Source: Rurimicrobium sp040387755 (GTDB lineage: Bacteria > Bacteroidota > Bacteroidia > Chitinophagales > Chitinophagaceae). Taken from it: 64,000 bases of DNA. The translations under genes were made by a program, and so were the position numbers. The notes below the pieces were generated by a model. That model did no database searches, was not told the DNA's origin, and saw only the letters and a program-made list of their open reading frames with translations. This document shows, in pieces, positions 46,801-54,393 of this stretch. The DNA lies in NCBI GenBank assembly GCA_040387755.1, contig JAZKDB010000002.1, positions 372,001 to 436,000 on the forward strand, read 5' to 3'. Position 1 is the stretch's first letter. Each line of letters begins with the position of its first letter.

Positions 46801-48211
46801 TTTGATGACAGCATTTGTTGCATCGCTGGGCTTTCTGCCCATGGCATTAAGTAAAGGTGCAGGTGCAGAAGTTCAGAGGCCGCTGGCCACTGTAGTCATC
46901 GGAGGTTTGATGATTGCTACCTTCTTAACACTATTTGTGCTGCCTATACTCTACATCATTTTTGATAAAATCGAACCAAAGGTTATGAAAATTAAAAAAC
47001 TGAATACCGTCATCCTTTGTCTGATATTTTCAGGGATTGCAACTATAACAAAAGCTCAAAACGCCATTACTCTGGAGGCAGCAATTGATACAGCACTAAA
47101 AAACAATTTGAATATTAAAAGTGAAGAATTAAAAGTTGCCTATCAAAAGCAATTAATCCGAACTTCAGTAAACATTGCACCAACAAACATAGCGGGTGAA
47201 TTTGGCCAACTGAACAGTAGTTATAGTGATAACAGATTAGCCATGACTCAAAACCTAAGTTTCCCGACTGTATATGTCAGACAAAGAAATCTTCAAAAAG
47301 ATGATTGGAAATCAAGTATTCTCCATAGCAGTTTAAAAAAAGCTGAGCTCAAAAAACTGGTGAATGAAACTTTCTTTACAATCCTCTGTCTACAAGAAAA
47401 AGAAACACTTCTGACAAAAAATGATAGTCTTTATGCAGAATTCGCCCGTAAAGCTCAATTAAGATTCAACAAGGGAGAAAGTAATATACTTGAAAAAGCT
47501 ACTGCTGAAACCCAAAGAGGAAACATCAAAATGCAATTACAGCAACTGAAACAGGAAATAGAACTGATGTTGTTGCAACTTCAGTTGTTGCTTAATAGCA
47601 ATAACAGATATATCCCTGTGTCTACGGAACTGAAATTTAATGGCACAGAATCGGCTATAAATACAACCGAACATCCAAGCTTGAAATTAGCTGAGCAAAA
47701 AATGGAGCAAAGTAAAACCCATACTCGATTGGAAAAAGCAAAACTTCTGCCGGATATAACCATGGGCTATTACAACATGTCTATGATCGGTAATGGCGCT
47801 GATAATATTCTATACAAAAGCAATACCCGATTCCAATCTGCACAGATAGGTCTGGCTATTCCGCTTTTGGGTGGCACTCAAAATGCAAAAATAAAAGCAG
47901 CCAAAATCAATCAGGGAATTGAAGAGCAAAATTATTTACAGGTAAAACAAAATCTGGAATATGAACGATCGTCGGCGGAATTCAGATACAAAAGCAATCT
48001 TGAAAACGTTGCGTATTTAGAGCAAAACAGTATTCCTAATATCAGATTAATCTATGATGCAGCTTCCAAACAATTCATCAATGGCGAAATCAATTATCTG
48101 GATTGGGTTATCCTTACCAATCAGGCCATCAGTATCGAAAACAGCTATATCGACGCTATAAGAGCACTCAATGAAAGTGCTATTCAAATTCAATTTCTCA
48201 ATCAAAAATAA
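43862..48211 (+). CDS. Heavy-metal RND pump fused to TolC-type outer-membrane channel
   Basis: 1449 aa. Residues 1 to ~1035 are a complete HME-RND transporter of the CusA/CzcA group: the N-terminal helix, PIDAVPDITNNQVQVITVAP, the porter domains, and the central membrane block with SLGALDFGLIVDGAVIIVEA. Proton-driven, it exports Cu(I)/Ag(I) or Zn/Co/Cd. Residues ~1065-1449 are a TolC/CusC-like outer-membrane factor (ITLEAAIDTALKNNLNIKSE, cited as LEAAIDTALKNNLNI; LRFNKGESNILEKATAE; ANQFINGEINYLDWVIL-like end). At the junction (Met1042, base 46985) there is a signal-peptide-like segment (IKKLNTVILCLIFSGIATIT ending KAQ). Single-chain RND-OMF fusions of this length occur in Bacteroidota. Metal specificity cannot be read, but the MbnP/MbnH neighbours favour copper. 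Confidence 0.92.
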   Translation: MLNNIIGFSIRNKLIIGLFVLALIGYGIYETTRLPIDAVPDITNNQVQVITVAPSFGATDIERLVTFPIEQANSNISGMKEIRSFSRFGLSLVTIVFDDETDIYWARQQVAERLQKVQNEIPKGIGQPELGPITTGLGEIYQYVLRPKNGYEGKYDETQLRTIQDWIVRRQLLGVEGVAEVSSMGGKLKQYEISVHPNKLQSYNVTINDVFAALEKNNQNTGGAYIERGPTVLFIRSEGLIGNTDDINQIVIKSTSNGTPIFIKDVADVNIGFATRYGAMTFNNKGEVAGAVVMMLKGANSSKVIKNVKERIEQIQKTLPEGVVIEPFLDRTKMVNNAIGTVEKNLAEGALIVVFILVLFLGNFRAGLLVASVIPLAMLFAIILMNTFGISGNLMSLGALDFGLIVDGAVIIVEAVMHGLSHNKKLMLQPELDQKSMDEQVRSSSGKMMNSAVFGQIIILIVYLPIFTLQGIEGKMFKPMAQTVAFALLGAFVLSITYIPMMSALVLSKKRKSGPNFSDKAMKRVEEVYQNALVKVLGYPKTVLTAVSTLFVLSIITLSFLGGEFIPALEEGDFAIETRVLTGSNLNTSIKACQDAAYILKNRFPEVEKVVSKIGSGEVPTDPMPMEASDLMVILKDKSEWTSAATFDELSEKMSEALKDVPGVTFGFQFPVQMRFNELMTGARQDVVCKIFGENLDTLARYASQLGKIVSTVKGSQDLFIEPITGMPQIIVSYNRAAIAQYNMNIEDINKVLNTAFAGQSSGLVFEGEKRFDLVVRLQNNQRKNLEDVQNLLIPGPQGTQIPLYQLADVSIKDGPNQIQREDAKRRIVVGFNIHGRDVQSIVNELQQKTNQKIKLPAGYYITYGGAFENLNEAKKRLMIAVPISLFLIFLLLFFAFKSIKQGLIIYTAIPLSATGGIFFLAMRGMPFSISAGIGFIALFGVSVLNGLVLIAEFNRLRKDGINDLKEIVITGTKLRLRPVLMTAFVASLGFLPMALSKGAGAEVQRPLATVVIGGLMIATFLTLFVLPILYIIFDKIEPKVMKIKKLNTVILCLIFSGIATITKAQNAITLEAAIDTALKNNLNIKSEELKVAYQKQLIRTSVNIAPTNIAGEFGQLNSSYSDNRLAMTQNLSFPTVYVRQRNLQKDDWKSSILHSSLKKAELKKLVNETFFTILCLQEKETLLTKNDSLYAEFARKAQLRFNKGESNILEKATAETQRGNIKMQLQQLKQEIELMLLQLQLLLNSNNRYIPVSTELKFNGTESAINTTEHPSLKLAEQKMEQSKTHTRLEKAKLLPDITMGYYNMSMIGNGADNILYKSNTRFQSAQIGLAIPLLGGTQNAKIKAAKINQGIEEQNYLQVKQNLEYERSSAEFRYKSNLENVAYLEQNSIPNIRLIYDAASKQFINGEINYLDWVILTNQAISIENSYIDAIRALNESAIQIQFLNQK

Positions 48212-48219
48212 TTACCAAG

Positions 48220-49356
48220 ATGAGCAAAATCCTCTATATTATAATTACGGTTACACTGTTAAGTTCATGTACTTCAAATGTAAAAAAGGAAGACAGTGCA
48301 AAACCAAACCCGGCAAATGAAAGCATTATCAGATTGAGCGATGCTCAACTGAAAGCAGCCGGCATTCAATTGGGAGCAATAGAAGAAAAATCCATTGCTA
48401 CAATAATTAAAGTGAATGGAAAAATTGACGTTCCACCTCAAAATATGGTTTCGGTAAGTATGCCTCTTGGTGGCTACCTGAAAAGCACCAAACTATTGCC
48501 GGGAATGCATATCAACAAAGGAGAAGTGATAGCTTCGATGGAAGACCAACAATACATTCAATTGCAGCAGGAATACCTGACTATAAAATCAAAATTGCTA
48601 TATACCGAAATGGAGTTTGAAAGACAGAAAGAGTTAAACCAAAGCAAGGCGAGCAGCGACAAAGTATTTCAACAGATACAAATGGAATACACCAATCAGA
48701 AAATCGCATTGAAAGCTTTATCAGAAAAACTTCGCTTAATCAATATAAATCCCAATAGCATTACTGAAGACAACATTTCAAAAAGCGTCAACATCTATGC
48801 ACCTATTAATGGATTTGTATCTAAGGTAAATGTCAATATTGGCAAATATGTAAACCCGGCAGATGTACTTTTTGAACTGGTCAACCCAAGCGATATACAT
48901 CTAAATCTGATGGTTTTTGAAAAAGACCTGAATCAATTATCGATTGGTCAAAAACTGATTGCCTATACCAATAACAAACCCGAATTGAAACATCCCTGCG
49001 AAATAATTCTGATTAGCAAAGACATCAGTGCTGAACACTACGCAGAAGTGCATTGCCATTTCGAAGATTATGACAAAACGCTTTTACCCGGAATGTACAT
49101 GAATGCTGAGATTGAGACAAAAAGCGATAAAACTTTGGCCTTACCAGAAAATGCAATCGTCAATTATGAAGGGAAGCATTACATTTTTACAGAAACAGGC
49201 AAAAGTCAATTTGAGATGATTGAAGTAATACCCGGACTTAAAGAAAACGGATTTGTAGAAATCAGGAATGGCAGTGAATTTTCTAATAAAAAAATAGTAA
49301 TTCAAGGTGCTTATACTTTACTGATGTCTCTGAAAAACAAATCTGAAGAAGAGTAA
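48220..49356 (+). CDS. RND periplasmic adaptor lipoprotein (CusB/CzcB type)
   Basis: 378 aa. Lipoprotein signal with lipobox VTLLSSC (Cys17), so it is membrane-anchored in the periplasm. The membrane-fusion-protein layout is seen: a first barrel/lipoyl half (VSVSMPLGGYLKSTKLLPGM), an alpha hairpin (about 105-180: YLTIKSKLLYTEMEFERQKE), the second lipoyl half (NIYAPINGFVSKVNVNIGKY) and a beta barrel and C-terminal strand region (LLPGMYMNAEIETKSDKTLA, LPENAIVNYEGKHYIFTETG). Its partner is the pump-channel fusion encoded eight bases upstream. No N-terminal Met-rich or His-rich extra metal domain is seen. Confidence 0.93.
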   Translation: MSKILYIIITVTLLSSCTSNVKKEDSAKPNPANESIIRLSDAQLKAAGIQLGAIEEKSIATIIKVNGKIDVPPQNMVSVSMPLGGYLKSTKLLPGMHINKGEVIASMEDQQYIQLQQEYLTIKSKLLYTEMEFERQKELNQSKASSDKVFQQIQMEYTNQKIALKALSEKLRLININPNSITEDNISKSVNIYAPINGFVSKVNVNIGKYVNPADVLFELVNPSDIHLNLMVFEKDLNQLSIGQKLIAYTNNKPELKHPCEIILISKDISAEHYAEVHCHFEDYDKTLLPGMYMNAEIETKSDKTLALPENAIVNYEGKHYIFTETGKSQFEMIEVIPGLKENGFVEIRNGSEFSNKKIVIQGAYTLLMSLKNKSEEE

Positions 49357-49387
49357 ACCGAGGGGAAATTCAATATTCGTCGTCAAA

Positions 49388-49438
49388 AAAGTCCAAAATA
49401 ATCTCTTTGCTTTAAACAGAGTGGTTATCTTGGACTTT
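49388..49438 (+). other. Long structured hairpin between adaptor and mbnP
   Basis: Nested inverted repeats fold 51 bases: AAAGTCCAA (49388-49396) with TTGGACTTT (49430-49438), ATAA with TTAT, CTCT with AGAG, and an 11-base loop. No T tract follows, so it is more likely an RNA-processing, stability or attenuation element than a terminator. Confidence 0.5.
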
Positions 49439-49465
49439 ATCATTTGTATTTTGACCGTGTTTAAA

Positions 49466-50155
49466 ATGTATCCACTTAAGCTTTTTATTTTCCTGCTGCT
49501 TCTTTGTTCAAATTCCTTTGCACAAGTTACCCAGCTTCAATTCAAAGCTAAATTCGGGTCTGAGGATTTAATAGTTGGAGAACATAGTTTCAAAAGCGCA
49601 GAAGGAGAAGAAATTCAAATATCCGGGCTAAAGTTTTACTGTAGCAATATCCGTTTTTGGCAGGACGAAACAATTATTTGGGAGGAAGGAAATAGTTTTC
49701 ATTTGGTTGATTGTTCTACTTTAACGACTAGCATTATTAGCTTTGGGCAAAAAATCAACGCAACATTCAACAGAGTAAGTTTCGATTTAGGGATTGATAG
49801 TATCACTAATACATCCGGTGCAATGGGTGGAGACTTAGACCCCACTAAAGGAATGTACTGGACCTGGCAAAGTGGATATATTAATTTCAAACTGGAAGGC
49901 AAACATCCCCTTTGCACAGCAGTCAGTAAAGAATTTCAATTTCATCTGGGTGGATATCAATATCCTTATCAATCTTTACAGACGGTAAATCTAAAAGTAA
50001 AAAAACAAAATAGTATAATCATCTACCTTAATATTGAGGAAGTCCTCAAACACATTGACTGGATAAAAAAAAGCAGCATTATGTCACCATGTGCAGAAAG
50101 TGTACTACTGGCTCAAAAAGTGGCACAGGCATTTAGTACAACATTGACGAGATGA
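49466..50155 (+). CDS. mbnP: MbnP-family copper-binding protein
   Basis: 229 aa from the ATG at 49466, which opens a signal peptide (LKLFIFLLLLCSNSFAQ); earlier GTG/TTG codons in frame are less likely. The MbnP core is recognisable: IQISGLKFYCSNIRF, VSFDLGIDSITNTSGAMGG, DLDPTKGMYWTWQSGYINFK (Trp132, Trp134) and FQFHLGGY (His160). MbnP proteins bind copper in the periplasm or at the surface. In characterised members a tryptophan is oxidised to kynurenine by the partner di-heme enzyme MbnH and forms part of the copper site. Here the partner gene overlaps by four bases. Metal binding and modification are inferred, not shown. Confidence 0.82.
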   Translation: MYPLKLFIFLLLLCSNSFAQVTQLQFKAKFGSEDLIVGEHSFKSAEGEEIQISGLKFYCSNIRFWQDETIIWEEGNSFHLVDCSTLTTSIISFGQKINATFNRVSFDLGIDSITNTSGAMGGDLDPTKGMYWTWQSGYINFKLEGKHPLCTAVSKEFQFHLGGYQYPYQSLQTVNLKVKKQNSIIIYLNIEEVLKHIDWIKKSSIMSPCAESVLLAQKVAQAFSTTLTR

Positions 50156-51186
50156 AAAAAATAGCTACACTATCCTGCATTGTATTTCTGATTATTTCTG
50201 CCTTTAGTGCGGACAAAACGAGTTGGGGACTAAGCCCTAAAGGCTGGCCGGCACCCAATTATGATTTTACAAAAAACCCTCCGGATGAACACAAAATACA
50301 ATTGGGCAGAGCGCTTTTCTATGACCCCATCCTCTCCCGTAACAATACCATTTCCTGCGCCAGTTGTCATTCTCAATACACTGCATTTGCGCATGTTGAT
50401 CATGCATTGAGCCATGGAATTGAGGATAGAATTGGTAAAAGAAATGCACCATCGCTTATAAATCTGGCATGGAATAAGAGCTTTATGTGGGATGGCGCTA
50501 TCAACCATCTGGATATGCAGTCTTTGGCCCCAATTAATCATCCTGACGAAATGGATGAAAAAACAGAACATCTGATTCAAAAGCTTCAAAATAGCAAACT
50601 CTACCCCAGCCTTTTCTACCTGGCCTACAAAGACAGCATTATTACAGGAGAACATATGCTAAAAGCAATTGCACAGTTCATGCTTAGCCTTGTAAGCTGT
50701 AATGCCAAATATGACAGCGTGATGAGAAAACAGGCAAGCTTCAGCATACAGGAAGCTAAGGGATATGTATTATTCAGGAAACATTGCAGTAACTGCCACA
50801 GCGAACCTCTCTTTACCAATTCAGCCATTGAAAACAATGGTCTTAAGGTTGATACTTTTTTGAAAGATTATGGAAGAGTAATGATATCGCAAAATCCAGC
50901 TGATTCGTTCAAATTCAAAGTTCCAAGCCTTCGTAATATTGAATTTTCATACCCGTATATGCATGACGGTCGTTTCAAGAGTTTGTCTAAAGTTATGGAT
51001 CATTACACCGGCGGAATAGTCATGAATAAAAATCTCTCCCCGAAACTACAAGCCCCGATCAAGTTAAACTCAAATGAAAAAGTAGACATCATAGCTTTTT
51101 TACTTACACTCACCGACAAATCATTTCTCTTTGACCCACAATATAGTTTCCCGAAAAAAAATTTGTTAACTCCCGCGAAGGAATAA
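50152..51186 (+). CDS. mbnH: Di-heme cytochrome c peroxidase, MbnH/MauG-like
   Basis: 344 aa with an export signal (IATLSCIVFLIISAFSA). Two c-type heme sites: Cys69-x-x-Cys72-His73 in SCASCHS and Cys212-x-x-Cys215-His216 in HCSNCHSEP. The fold markers of bacterial di-heme peroxidases are present (LGRALFYDPILSRNNTISCA, APSLINLAWNKSFMWDG, PSLRNIEFSYPYMHDGRFKS). The start overlaps the mbnP stop (ATGA). This coupling is the reason to call it MbnH, which uses peroxide to oxidise Trp in MbnP, rather than a detoxifying peroxidase. By motif alone either reading is possible. It needs a cytochrome c maturation system, not in the window. Confidence 0.85.
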   Translation: MKKIATLSCIVFLIISAFSADKTSWGLSPKGWPAPNYDFTKNPPDEHKIQLGRALFYDPILSRNNTISCASCHSQYTAFAHVDHALSHGIEDRIGKRNAPSLINLAWNKSFMWDGAINHLDMQSLAPINHPDEMDEKTEHLIQKLQNSKLYPSLFYLAYKDSIITGEHMLKAIAQFMLSLVSCNAKYDSVMRKQASFSIQEAKGYVLFRKHCSNCHSEPLFTNSAIENNGLKVDTFLKDYGRVMISQNPADSFKFKVPSLRNIEFSYPYMHDGRFKSLSKVMDHYTGGIVMNKNLSPKLQAPIKLNSNEKVDIIAFLLTLTDKSFLFDPQYSFPKKNLLTPAKE

Positions 51187-51232
51187 TCAGAAAACAGCGT
51201 CTAAACTCATCAAAGCACATAAAATCAAAGCA

Positions 51233-52591
51233 ATGAAAGGAAAACTCATACTATCGTTACTGCTGGCAAGCAGCCTTGCAAGCAATGCACAAACAAATCC
51301 AGCAATAACCGCCTGGCTCCAAAACAAAAGCGGCATTATGGGCAGACATTATGTAGCCGGCAACTCTACCCCTTTTACAGATGCTGATTCTGCCAATGTG
51401 CAAACGGTTCTATACTCAGCCAATTGGTCTTATATCCGCACCAAAGGAATACCCTCTTACATAACAGGTCCTTTTCTTGATGGAAATCCTTCATTGGCCT
51501 CCAATCAAAATGCGATTTTCAAATTTCCATTGAACCCAACAAAAAACACAGGAACTCCCACTCCTACAAATGGAGGCAATATTGGGGTGTTTATTAATGG
51601 CGTAGCATTGTTTGATTACAGAGATGGTGTTTCCTGGAAAAACTCAACAGGTACCTTGTGCGGAGGCCCTATTATGCCTGCCTGTATGGGAGATAATGTA
51701 TGGAACAGAGATGCGGTACTGGCAGAACGAAGCGGCTTTGATTGTTCTAAAGGACATCCTGCAATGGGTAATTATCATCATCACCAAAATCCGAGTGCTT
51801 ACAAACTGGATCTAACTGTCATTTCAACAGTTTGTAATCTTTATGATGCTGATGGTCTTTATGTAATAGATGATACCAAACATTCTCCACTGATTGGCTT
51901 TGCCTATGATGGATTTCCAATCTATGGTGCTTATGGTTATAAGAATACTGACGGCACCGGAGGAATAGTGAGAATGCAATCCAGCTACAAGCTAAGAAGT
52001 ATTACAGTGCGCACTCATTATGCTGATGGTACAGATGTAACAGATGGCCCGGCTATAAGCAGCACTTACCCACTGGGTTATTTCAGAGAAGACTATGAAT
52101 ACATAAGCTCTACCAACCCCGAAAATCTGGACGAACACAATGGTCGGTTTTGTGTTACACCTGAATACCCGTCTGGAACTTATGCCTACTTCTGCACAGT
52201 AGATGATAAATGGAATTCTGCTTATCCTTATGCAGTTGGACCTACATTCTATGGTAACAAAGTAGCAGCCAAAGTAACATCAATCACCGAAACAGTAAGT
52301 ACTTACGTCTCGCCAACCAGCATTGCCAACAAAACAGCCAAAGAAATAAGTGTAAATATCTTTCCTAATCCAGGAAGCGATTTAATAGCGATACAGTTCA
52401 ATGATATTATAACTGAGAATATTGGCATTGAATTATATGACATCAATGGAAGACTGGTACAAAAAACCGTTTTGAATCAGGGAAGTACAATTGCCTTTTT
52501 TGACACCAAAACTTTGTACATTGGTGATTACATCATCCGTATAACAGACGGTAACCAAACAATTTCAAGAAAGACAACTATTCTAAAGTAA
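51233..52591 (+). CDS. T9SS-sorted YHYH-type secreted protein
   Basis: 452 aa with a signal peptide (KLILSLLLASSLASNAQ). The body (about 25-355) is a YHYH-domain protein: GNIGVFINGVALFDYRDGVS, AERSGFDCSKGHPAMGNYHHH around the motif, IGFAYDGFPIYGAYGY and GRFCVTPEYPSGTYAYFCT. The motif here reads YHHH rather than YHYH. Several cysteines are spread through the domain. The C-terminal ~80 residues (IFPNPGSDLIAIQF, ELYDINGRLVQK, LYIGDYIIRITDG) are a type A T9SS tail, so the protein is surface-exposed. YHYH proteins often accompany copper genes; the His-rich motif may bind metal. Last gene before the terminator. Confidence 0.82.
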   Translation: MKGKLILSLLLASSLASNAQTNPAITAWLQNKSGIMGRHYVAGNSTPFTDADSANVQTVLYSANWSYIRTKGIPSYITGPFLDGNPSLASNQNAIFKFPLNPTKNTGTPTPTNGGNIGVFINGVALFDYRDGVSWKNSTGTLCGGPIMPACMGDNVWNRDAVLAERSGFDCSKGHPAMGNYHHHQNPSAYKLDLTVISTVCNLYDADGLYVIDDTKHSPLIGFAYDGFPIYGAYGYKNTDGTGGIVRMQSSYKLRSITVRTHYADGTDVTDGPAISSTYPLGYFREDYEYISSTNPENLDEHNGRFCVTPEYPSGTYAYFCTVDDKWNSAYPYAVGPTFYGNKVAAKVTSITETVSTYVSPTSIANKTAKEISVNIFPNPGSDLIAIQFNDIITENIGIELYDINGRLVQKTVLNQGSTIAFFDTKTLYIGDYIIRITDGNQTISRKTTILK

Positions 52592-52617
52592 CACGCGAAT
52601 ACCATTTATTTTGACCA

Positions 52618-52650
52618 ACCGGCTTTGAGCAATCTAAGCCGGTCTTTTTT
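52618..52650 (+). terminator. Terminator of the metal-handling run
   Basis: A perfect 8-bp GC-rich stem (52618-52625 with 52636-52643) is followed by CTTTTTT, 26 bases past the YHYH gene stop. Confidence 0.92.
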
Positions 52651-52805
52651 GTCTCAAAACTTCTCTACAATACGAAAATAAGGTACAACTTTTTCTGCTC
52701 AATACAACAAAGTAATATCATATTCCTGCCTGATTTCTCTCATTGGCTACATCATATTTCCAAAGGACCTTTGGCATATTAATTCAAACATAAAACAACG
52801 TAGCA

Positions 52806-53222
52806 ATGAAAAAAAGAGAACCGGTTAAACACATCATGACGAATAACGTACTGAGCGTAAAAGAGGAAGACCAATTAAAAGATGTTGTAGCCCTTTTCAG
52901 AAAAAATTCCTTCAGGCATTTACCTGTTACCAAGGGAAATGAAATTACCGGAATTATAAGCAGCACTGATATAAACAGATTGACCTTCGGTGCACTATTT
53001 GCCAATCAGGAAGGTGCGGATGAAGCAGTATTGGAAATGCTAACCGTACCACAGGTAATGACCAATAAACCGGAAGTAGTTGATGCAGAAACTTCAATCA
53101 AAGAGGTGGCTGAAATATTTGCACATAAGGGATTTCATGCACTGCCGGTTGTTGAAGGCAAAGAGTTGAAAGGGATTGTAACAACCACTGATGTAATCAA
53201 ATACATGTTGGAACAATACTAA
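52806..53222 (+). CDS. Two-CBS-domain protein
   Basis: 138 aa consisting only of a Bateman pair: CBS1 (about 3-62: VKHIMTNNVLSVKEEDQL, RHLPVTKGNEITGIISSTDI) and CBS2 (about 78-137: VMTNKPEVVDAETSIKEVAE, HALPVVEGKELKGIVTTTDV). Such pairs bind adenine nucleotides (ATP, AMP, NADH) and act as energy sensors that regulate other proteins. No effector domain is attached and no target is indicated by the neighbours. It is cytoplasmic and a single-gene unit with a shared bidirectional terminator. Confidence 0.92.
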   Translation: MKKREPVKHIMTNNVLSVKEEDQLKDVVALFRKNSFRHLPVTKGNEITGIISSTDINRLTFGALFANQEGADEAVLEMLTVPQVMTNKPEVVDAETSIKEVAEIFAHKGFHALPVVEGKELKGIVTTTDVIKYMLEQY

Positions 53223-53344
53223 GAAAGATTAGAGTAGTACCATAAAACTAATGAAAAATTACCTGTAAAACATTGATCGTTGCCTGTGTAAATAAGAGAG
53301 AGGGTTTACACAGAAAAGTGATACTTACAGAAAACATTAGTTTC

Positions 53345-53381
53345 AAAACAAAAGGAAGTCTATTTGACTTCCTTTTGTTTT
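53345..53381. terminator. Bidirectional terminator
   Basis: A perfect 16-bp stem (53345-53360 with 53366-53381) with a five-base loop and A/T runs on both sides sits between the CBS gene (plus) and the convergent MoxR operon (minus). Confidence 0.93.
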
Positions 53382-53404
53382 ATTGATAAGACAGTACTTA
53401 AGGA

Positions 53405-54388
53405 CTATCTGGGTATTTCAATTTTTCGGAGCAGCTCCTTAATTACATCATCTGCAGTGGCTCCTTCCATTTCGCGTTCGGGAGTTAAACTTACCCTATG
53501 TCGCAATACAGGAATCACGGCATAAGCAACATCATCGGGTATGACGAAATTTCTCCCTCTCAAGACAGCAATTGCTTTTGATACATTTAATAAAGCAATT
53601 GAAGCCCTTGGCGAAGCACCGATATATAGTGAACGATCGTTTCTGGTAGCAAAAATAATCTGGGCAATAAAAGAAATAATTTTTTCTTCTACAAAAACGG
53701 CCCGTACATTTTTTCGCGCCTCAATTAAGTCCTCTGGAGAAATCAATGCTTCAATTTGCATGACCAATTCCGATATTGGTTGCACGTTTTGCTGGGTCAA
53801 TATTTTAATCTCCTCTTCCAGACTTGGATACCCAACAATTATTTTCATCAGGAAACGGTCCAGCTGCGCTTCAGGCAAACGATAAGTACCTTCATGTTCA
53901 ATAGGATTTTGTGTAGCAAGTACCATAAAGGGTGCCTGCATTTTATAGGTATGTCCATCAATTGTGACTTGCCGTTCTTCCATCACTTCAAACAAAGAAG
54001 CCTGAGTTTTGGCAGGCGCTCTGTTAATCTCATCGATTAAAACAATGTTTGAAAATATGGGTCCCTGGCGAAACTGAAAACTGGCAGTCTGCGCATTGAA
54101 AACACTGGTACCGGTAACATCCGAAGGCATTAAATCGGGCGTAAACTGTATACGCGAAAAATCTACTGCAAGCATCTTTGCCATAAGTTTTGCCGTTAGT
54201 GTTTTGGCTACTCCCGGTACTCCTTCTATCAATACATGACCATCAGCCAGTATACCTGCCAATAAAAGCTCAACCATCTCATGTTGTCCCACAATTACCT
54301 TGGACATCTGGTCTTGCATTTTTTGCGCCAGCATCGAAACCCATGGGCTATTAGCGGATTGCGTCTCAGTAAAATTTGGAGTCTCCAT
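53405..54388 (-). CDS. MoxR family AAA+ ATPase
   Basis: 327 aa. Walker A is GVPGVAKT (residues 56-63), Walker B VLIDEINRAPAKTQASLFEV (cited as VLIDEINRAPAKTQ), sensor 1 VLATQNPIE and the arginine region RLPEAQLDRFLMK; the C-terminal lid (YIGASPRASIALLNVSKAIA) is complete. MoxR ATPases act as chaperones that help assemble metal or extracellular-matrix-binding complexes. It is the last gene of a minus-strand run SpoIIM - DUF4129 - DUF4350 - MoxR. The DUF58 gene that often accompanies MoxR is not seen between here and the terminator. Confidence 0.95.
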   Translation of the reverse strand: METPNFTETQSANSPWVSMLAQKMQDQMSKVIVGQHEMVELLLAGILADGHVLIEGVPGVAKTLTAKLMAKMLAVDFSRIQFTPDLMPSDVTGTSVFNAQTASFQFRQGPIFSNIVLIDEINRAPAKTQASLFEVMEERQVTIDGHTYKMQAPFMVLATQNPIEHEGTYRLPEAQLDRFLMKIIVGYPSLEEEIKILTQQNVQPISELVMQIEALISPEDLIEARKNVRAVFVEEKIISFIAQIIFATRNDRSLYIGASPRASIALLNVSKAIAVLRGRNFVIPDDVAYAVIPVLRHRVSLTPEREMEGATADDVIKELLRKIEIPR

Positions 54389-54393
54389 TTGCT

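Noticed and set aside
43353..52650. Methanobactin biosynthesis locus
   Set aside because: MbnP and MbnH are present but there is no MbnB/MbnC pair and no small Cys-containing precursor; these two also occur outside methanobactin clusters.
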